Part shown: piece by piece, positions 6,803 through 8,507 of the stretch
Layout: each line of letters opens with the position of its first letter
How positions within the stretch are numbered: position 1 is the first letter of the stretch
Source of the DNA: a bacterium
GTDB lineage: Bacteria > CBDUZB01 > JAGLHV01
NCBI GenBank assembly: GCA_023132075.1
Contig: JAGLYT010000054.1
Span: 1 to 8,507 of the forward strand
DNA: 8,507 nt
Direction: 5' to 3'
Program-made: the position numbers and the translations under genes
The notes under the pieces: generated by a model
The model's database searches: none
What the model was told of the DNA's origin: nothing
The model's input: only the letters and a program-made list of their open reading frames with translations

Positions 6803-7318
6803 ATGAAAAAGCGATGTTTGTCATTAAAGTCAAGTTTCATTTCTATTTTTGGGTTAGTTTTTGTGATTCTGTATTTGGTTGTAGGGTGTAACAATGCAGC
6901 TAAAGAACAGGAATTCATACTAAAGGATGAAGAGATTATATTAAATAGAGGTGACAAAGAAATTGTTTTTAGTATAAGACAGCATGTTTTAGAAACATAT
7001 CGTGTTTTAGAGGCTAAGATTGAAAAGGATAGAAGGCTTAAAGATGACGGAGTTGTTGTTAGTTTATGGGGAATTCCTTTGCATAAGATACCGGACAACA
7101 GAGCATTTAGCCGCAGTGATGTAAATCAAGGTAAGTTATTTTTGCTTATTCCATCGAATGAATATATAAAAAACGAAGCAATTCGTATTGCTAAAGAAAA
7201 AAGGTGCTGGAAAAAGGTTAAATTAACAGGTGAACTGGTGGTCAAGATCAGGGAAAATGGAAAGTCATTTCAGTCTAATTTATCTTATTTATATTTAAGA
7301 GAGATTGATTCAATGTAA
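6803..7318 (+). CDS. small lipoprotein of unknown function
   Basis: This 171-residue protein starts with a basic end (MKKRC), a hydrophobic helix (about residues 11-27) and a lipobox VVGC, so C29 should be the lipidated first residue of the mature 143-residue protein. The mature part is soluble and mixed in charge. A segment rich in short beta-like stretches, KVKLTGELVVKIRENGKSFQ (138-157) and then SNLSYLYLREID, may be a small beta domain. I do not recognise the family. The ribosome binding site is an unusual run of seven G (6792-6798) four bases before the ATG. No inner-membrane retention aspartate follows the cysteine (the next residues are N30 and N31). The neighbours suggest no pathway: a serine operon lies upstream and a translation-related protein downstream. 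Confidence 0.75.
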   Translation: MKKRCLSLKSSFISIFGLVFVILYLVVGCNNAAKEQEFILKDEEIILNRGDKEIVFSIRQHVLETYRVLEAKIEKDRRLKDDGVVVSLWGIPLHKIPDNRAFSRSDVNQGKLFLLIPSNEYIKNEAIRIAKEKRCWKKVKLTGELVVKIRENGKSFQSNLSYLYLREIDSM

Positions 7319-7335
7319 TATTGTTCCCAGAAAAG

Positions 7336-7344
7336 TGGTATAAA
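7336..7344 (+). promoter_or_regulatory. possible extended -10 promoter element
   Basis: TGGTATAAA reads as an extended -10 (TG, one base, TATAAA with five of six consensus bases). It lies just after the lipoprotein stop and about 100 bases before the next start at 7448. No good -35 lies 17 bases upstream. If used, it would give the 7448 gene its own transcript. Confidence 0.25.
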
Positions 7345-7447
7345 TAAAAAAGAATTTTTTCATAATGAGTAGAGGAATAATGATAATTGCGGCTACCAAA
7401 AAATAAAATACTTTTGACATTACGAAATATTATTGGAGGAGGAAAGT

Positions 7448-7852
7448 ATGAAAACAAAAGTAGGTGTATGGATTGACCATAGGAAAGCCGTTATTGTATT
7501 TAGTTCAGATAAAGGGGAAGAAATAAAGCTGGTAAAATCAAATATTGCAGAATATGTTCACCCTTCTCACGATTCACATTCCAGTAATCCATTTGGCAAG
7601 CGGGCCGTTTCGGTCGACGATGTACGCGAAAGAGATTTGAAGGGACATCTCAACCTGTATTACGACGAAGTAATTTCATATATTCGTAATTCAGAATCTA
7701 TTCTAATATTTGGTTCCGGTGAAGCAAAGGGTGAACTGAAAAAACGGATGGAAAGAAAAAAAATCGCTGAACGTATAGTAGGTGTCGAAACGGAAGATAA
7801 AATGAGCGATCGTCAGATTGCATCAAAAGTTCGAAAGTTCTTTTCAAAGTAA
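7448..7852 (+). CDS. eRF1/Pelota-domain-like 'translational machinery protein'
   Basis: This 134-residue soluble protein resembles the small bacterial family often labelled translational machinery or host attachment protein, related to a single domain of archaeo-eukaryotic release factor eRF1/Pelota. The evidence is the opening VGVWIDHRKAVIV (5-17), the central ILIFGSGEAKGELKKRM (85-101) with its glycine-rich GxGxAK turn, and the end IVGVETEDKMSDRQIASKVR (110-129) then KFF. I compare these with family members from memory. A role at the ribosome is suggested only by that homology; the GGQ motif of a true release factor is absent. The ATG at 7448 is chosen over an in-frame one at 7433 because GGAGGAGGA (7435-7443) lies just before it and VGVWIDH then sits at its usual distance from the start. 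The middle (36-65) is polar and probably flexible. Confidence 0.65.
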   Translation: MKTKVGVWIDHRKAVIVFSSDKGEEIKLVKSNIAEYVHPSHDSHSSNPFGKRAVSVDDVRERDLKGHLNLYYDEVISYIRNSESILIFGSGEAKGELKKRMERKKIAERIVGVETEDKMSDRQIASKVRKFFSK

Positions 7853-7861
7853 AACAAGCGG

Positions 7862-7892
7862 ACACAAAAGGGGTAGAGTGATTTTTTTGTGT
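7862..7892 (+). terminator. hairpin after the eRF1-like gene
   Basis: ACACAAAA (7862-7869) pairs with TTTTGTGT (7885-7892), extendable inward by three G-U pairs (7870-7872 with 7882-7884). It lies ten bases after the stop of the eRF1-like gene. The T run lies inside the structure rather than after it, so it is at best a weak terminator. Confidence 0.3.
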
Positions 7893-7932
7893 TGAAAAAA
7901 AGTGGGAGAAAGAAAAAAGGAAATTATACGAG

Positions 7933-8046
7933 ACGGTCTTAAGATAATAGGATAACTGGCAAAAGGCGAAAAAATGATAAAAAGAGAAGGAAGGGTAGTT
8001 TCGTTTTTATTGAAAATAAAGTATTAACTTATTATCTTAAGACCGT
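7933..8046. mobile_element. MITE-like element with 17-bp perfect inverted ends
   Basis: ACGGTCTTAAGATAATA (7933-7949) and TATTATCTTAAGACCGT (8030-8046) are perfect inverted repeats bounding 114 bp. Outer G7932/T8047 and some inner bases (G7951-C8028, then T7953-A7955 with T8024-A8026) extend the pairing. Each arm contains the palindrome TCTTAAGA. The 80-base interior is purine-rich on the + strand and holds no meaningful ORF. I see no clear target-site duplication. The size, the lack of coding and the position beside a transposase gene suit a miniature inverted-repeat element, but an RNA or DNA hairpin with a regulatory role is also possible. Confidence 0.5.
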
Positions 8047-8113
8047 TCCCCAAATTCCCCAAATCTCCCCGAATCTCTGTATATGTCTCTCTTATTTGTA
8101 ACGAGGTAACCAC
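8047..8113. other. C-rich leader of the transposase gene
   Basis: Three CCCC runs at 5-6 base spacing (TTCCCCAAATTCCCCAAATC and on, about 8047-8070) appear on the + strand. The - strand therefore has three GGGG runs and could take part in a G-quadruplex if a fourth run is recruited. A TC-rich stretch follows. GAGG at 8103-8106, seven bases before the ATG at 8114, is the likely ribosome binding site of the original transposase gene. Confidence 0.35.
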
Positions 8114-8362
8114 ATGCCCGGAAACCGCAAATCAATCAGGTTAAAAGATTACGATTATACGCAACAAGGCGTGTATTATGTGACGGTGTGTGTTAATGAC
8201 CGGAAATGCGTATTCGGTGATGTGCGTAATTGTGAAATGGTGTTGAATGAATGAGGGAAAATGGTTGATAAATGGTGGCAAGAATTGAAACGAAAATACA
8301 ATATGATTGAAATTGACGAATACAAAATAATGCCGAATCATTTACACGGAATAATCGTGATT

Positions 8363-8389
8363 GTAGGGGCGGGACCTATGTGTCCGCCC
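8363..8389 (+). repeat. REP-like hairpin with 5' GTAG, copy 1
   Basis: GTAG (8363-8366) is followed by GGGCGG, a bulged G (8373) and AC, then a six-base loop and GTCCGCCC (8382-8389). The stem has eight pairs. A GTAG tetranucleotide at the 5' foot of a GC hairpin is the hallmark of REP sequences recognised by RAYT transposases. The element lies inside the transposase coding region just after the HUH motif. Confidence 0.75.
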
Positions 8390-8456
8390 TGATAATGGGG
8401 ATCATGTTAATAACAATCGCATTAATAATTACGACACTGACAATATCAATATTAAA

Positions 8457-8482
8457 GGGCAGACATGCAGGTCTGCCCCTAC
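8457..8482 (-). repeat. REP-like hairpin with 5' GTAG, copy 2 (inverted)
   Basis: On the + strand GGGCAGAC (8457-8464), a six-base loop and GTCTGCCC (8471-8478) form a perfect 8-bp stem, followed by CTAC at 8479-8482. Read on the - strand it begins GTAG and then GGGCAGAC, so it is an inverted copy of the 8363 element. The two share stem length, loop length and foot. Together they form a REPIN- or BIME-like pair 120 bp across. Confidence 0.75.
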
Positions 8483-8507
8483 GCCGACGGTTGGGACAAT
8501 TATTCAA

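Larger units (their letters stand above)
8114..8507 (+). pseudogene. REP-associated tyrosine transposase (RAYT, Y1/HUH family), broken and cut by the window edge
   Basis: The frame opens with MPGNRKSIRLKDYDYTQQG, then VYYVTVCVNDRKCVFGDV, the usual N-terminus of IS200-like Y1 transposases of the RAYT type. After a TGA at codon 47 (8252-8254) it resumes in the same frame: GKMVDKWWQELKRKYNMIEI, then DEYKIMPNHLHGIIVIV. HLH (codons 76-78) is the metal-binding HUH motif. The frame then ends at TGA 8390-8392, but the +1 frame from 8391 is open to the window edge: an Asn-rich linker, then GQTCRSAPTPTVGTIIQ, the normal lead-in to the catalytic-tyrosine half, which lies beyond the window. Two lesions, a nonsense codon and a one-base frameshift, therefore interrupt an otherwise well-kept gene. 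RAYTs act as single-strand transposases on REP hairpins, two of which lie inside this gene. Sequencing error for the frameshift cannot be excluded. Confidence 0.85.

Noticed and set aside
8252-8254. TGA as a sense codon (alternative genetic code)
   Set aside because: The helicase gene ends in TGA in proper context, tryptophan is encoded by TGG throughout, and the transposase carries a second lesion, so decay is the better explanation.
1-8507. CRISPR array, tRNA, rRNA or known riboswitch
   Set aside because: I found no regularly spaced direct repeats, no tRNA cloverleaf and no conserved riboswitch core on either strand by eye.

Overview
The window is AT-rich bacterial chromosomal DNA. Every intact gene lies on the + strand, with clear purine-rich Shine-Dalgarno sites. 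I cannot fix the taxon. The mix of YajQ, a short ACT-type SerA behind SerC, an RhlE-like helicase, an eRF1-like small protein and a REP-associated transposase fits an uncultivated lineage of the Omnitrophota kind or a relative. That is a weak inference.

Layout. Positions 1-360 carry no gene, but hold a good sigma-70-type promoter and an AT-rich hairpin in front of yajQ (361-855). Next comes a 141-bp remnant of the C-terminal end of a thioredoxin reductase/AhpF-like gene (933-1073). Its stop codon runs directly into the ribosome binding site of an SO_0444-family heavy-metal permease (1082-2152). That gene forms a tight pair with a two-helix membrane protein of unknown function (2162-2905). A DEAD-box RNA helicase (3073-4296) stands alone. 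serC (4385-5482, GTG start) and serA (5475-6650) overlap by 8 bases and encode two enzymes of the phosphorylated serine pathway. A 15-bp-stem hairpin (6703-6768) separates them from a small lipoprotein (6803-7318), which is followed by an eRF1/Pelota-like 'translational machinery protein' (7448-7852).

The right end (7853-8507) is accessory. It holds a 114-bp MITE-like element with perfect 17-bp inverted ends (7933-8046), then a C-rich stretch, then the start of a broken REP-associated tyrosine transposase (RAYT, Y1/HUH family) that runs off the window.

The most notable structure is inside that RAYT gene. Two REP-like hairpins in inverted orientation, each with GTAG at its 5' foot, sit between the HUH motif and the downstream part of the gene, where they would be translated as a variable linker. 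One extra G both bulges the first hairpin and breaks the reading frame. Removing it in silico repairs both, so hairpin and reading frame appear to have been maintained together until recently.

Functionally the window mixes housekeeping metabolism (serine synthesis), RNA handling (helicase, eRF1-like protein), metal export and signalling (YajQ), ending in a decaying mobile element. No CRISPR array, tRNA or rRNA was seen.
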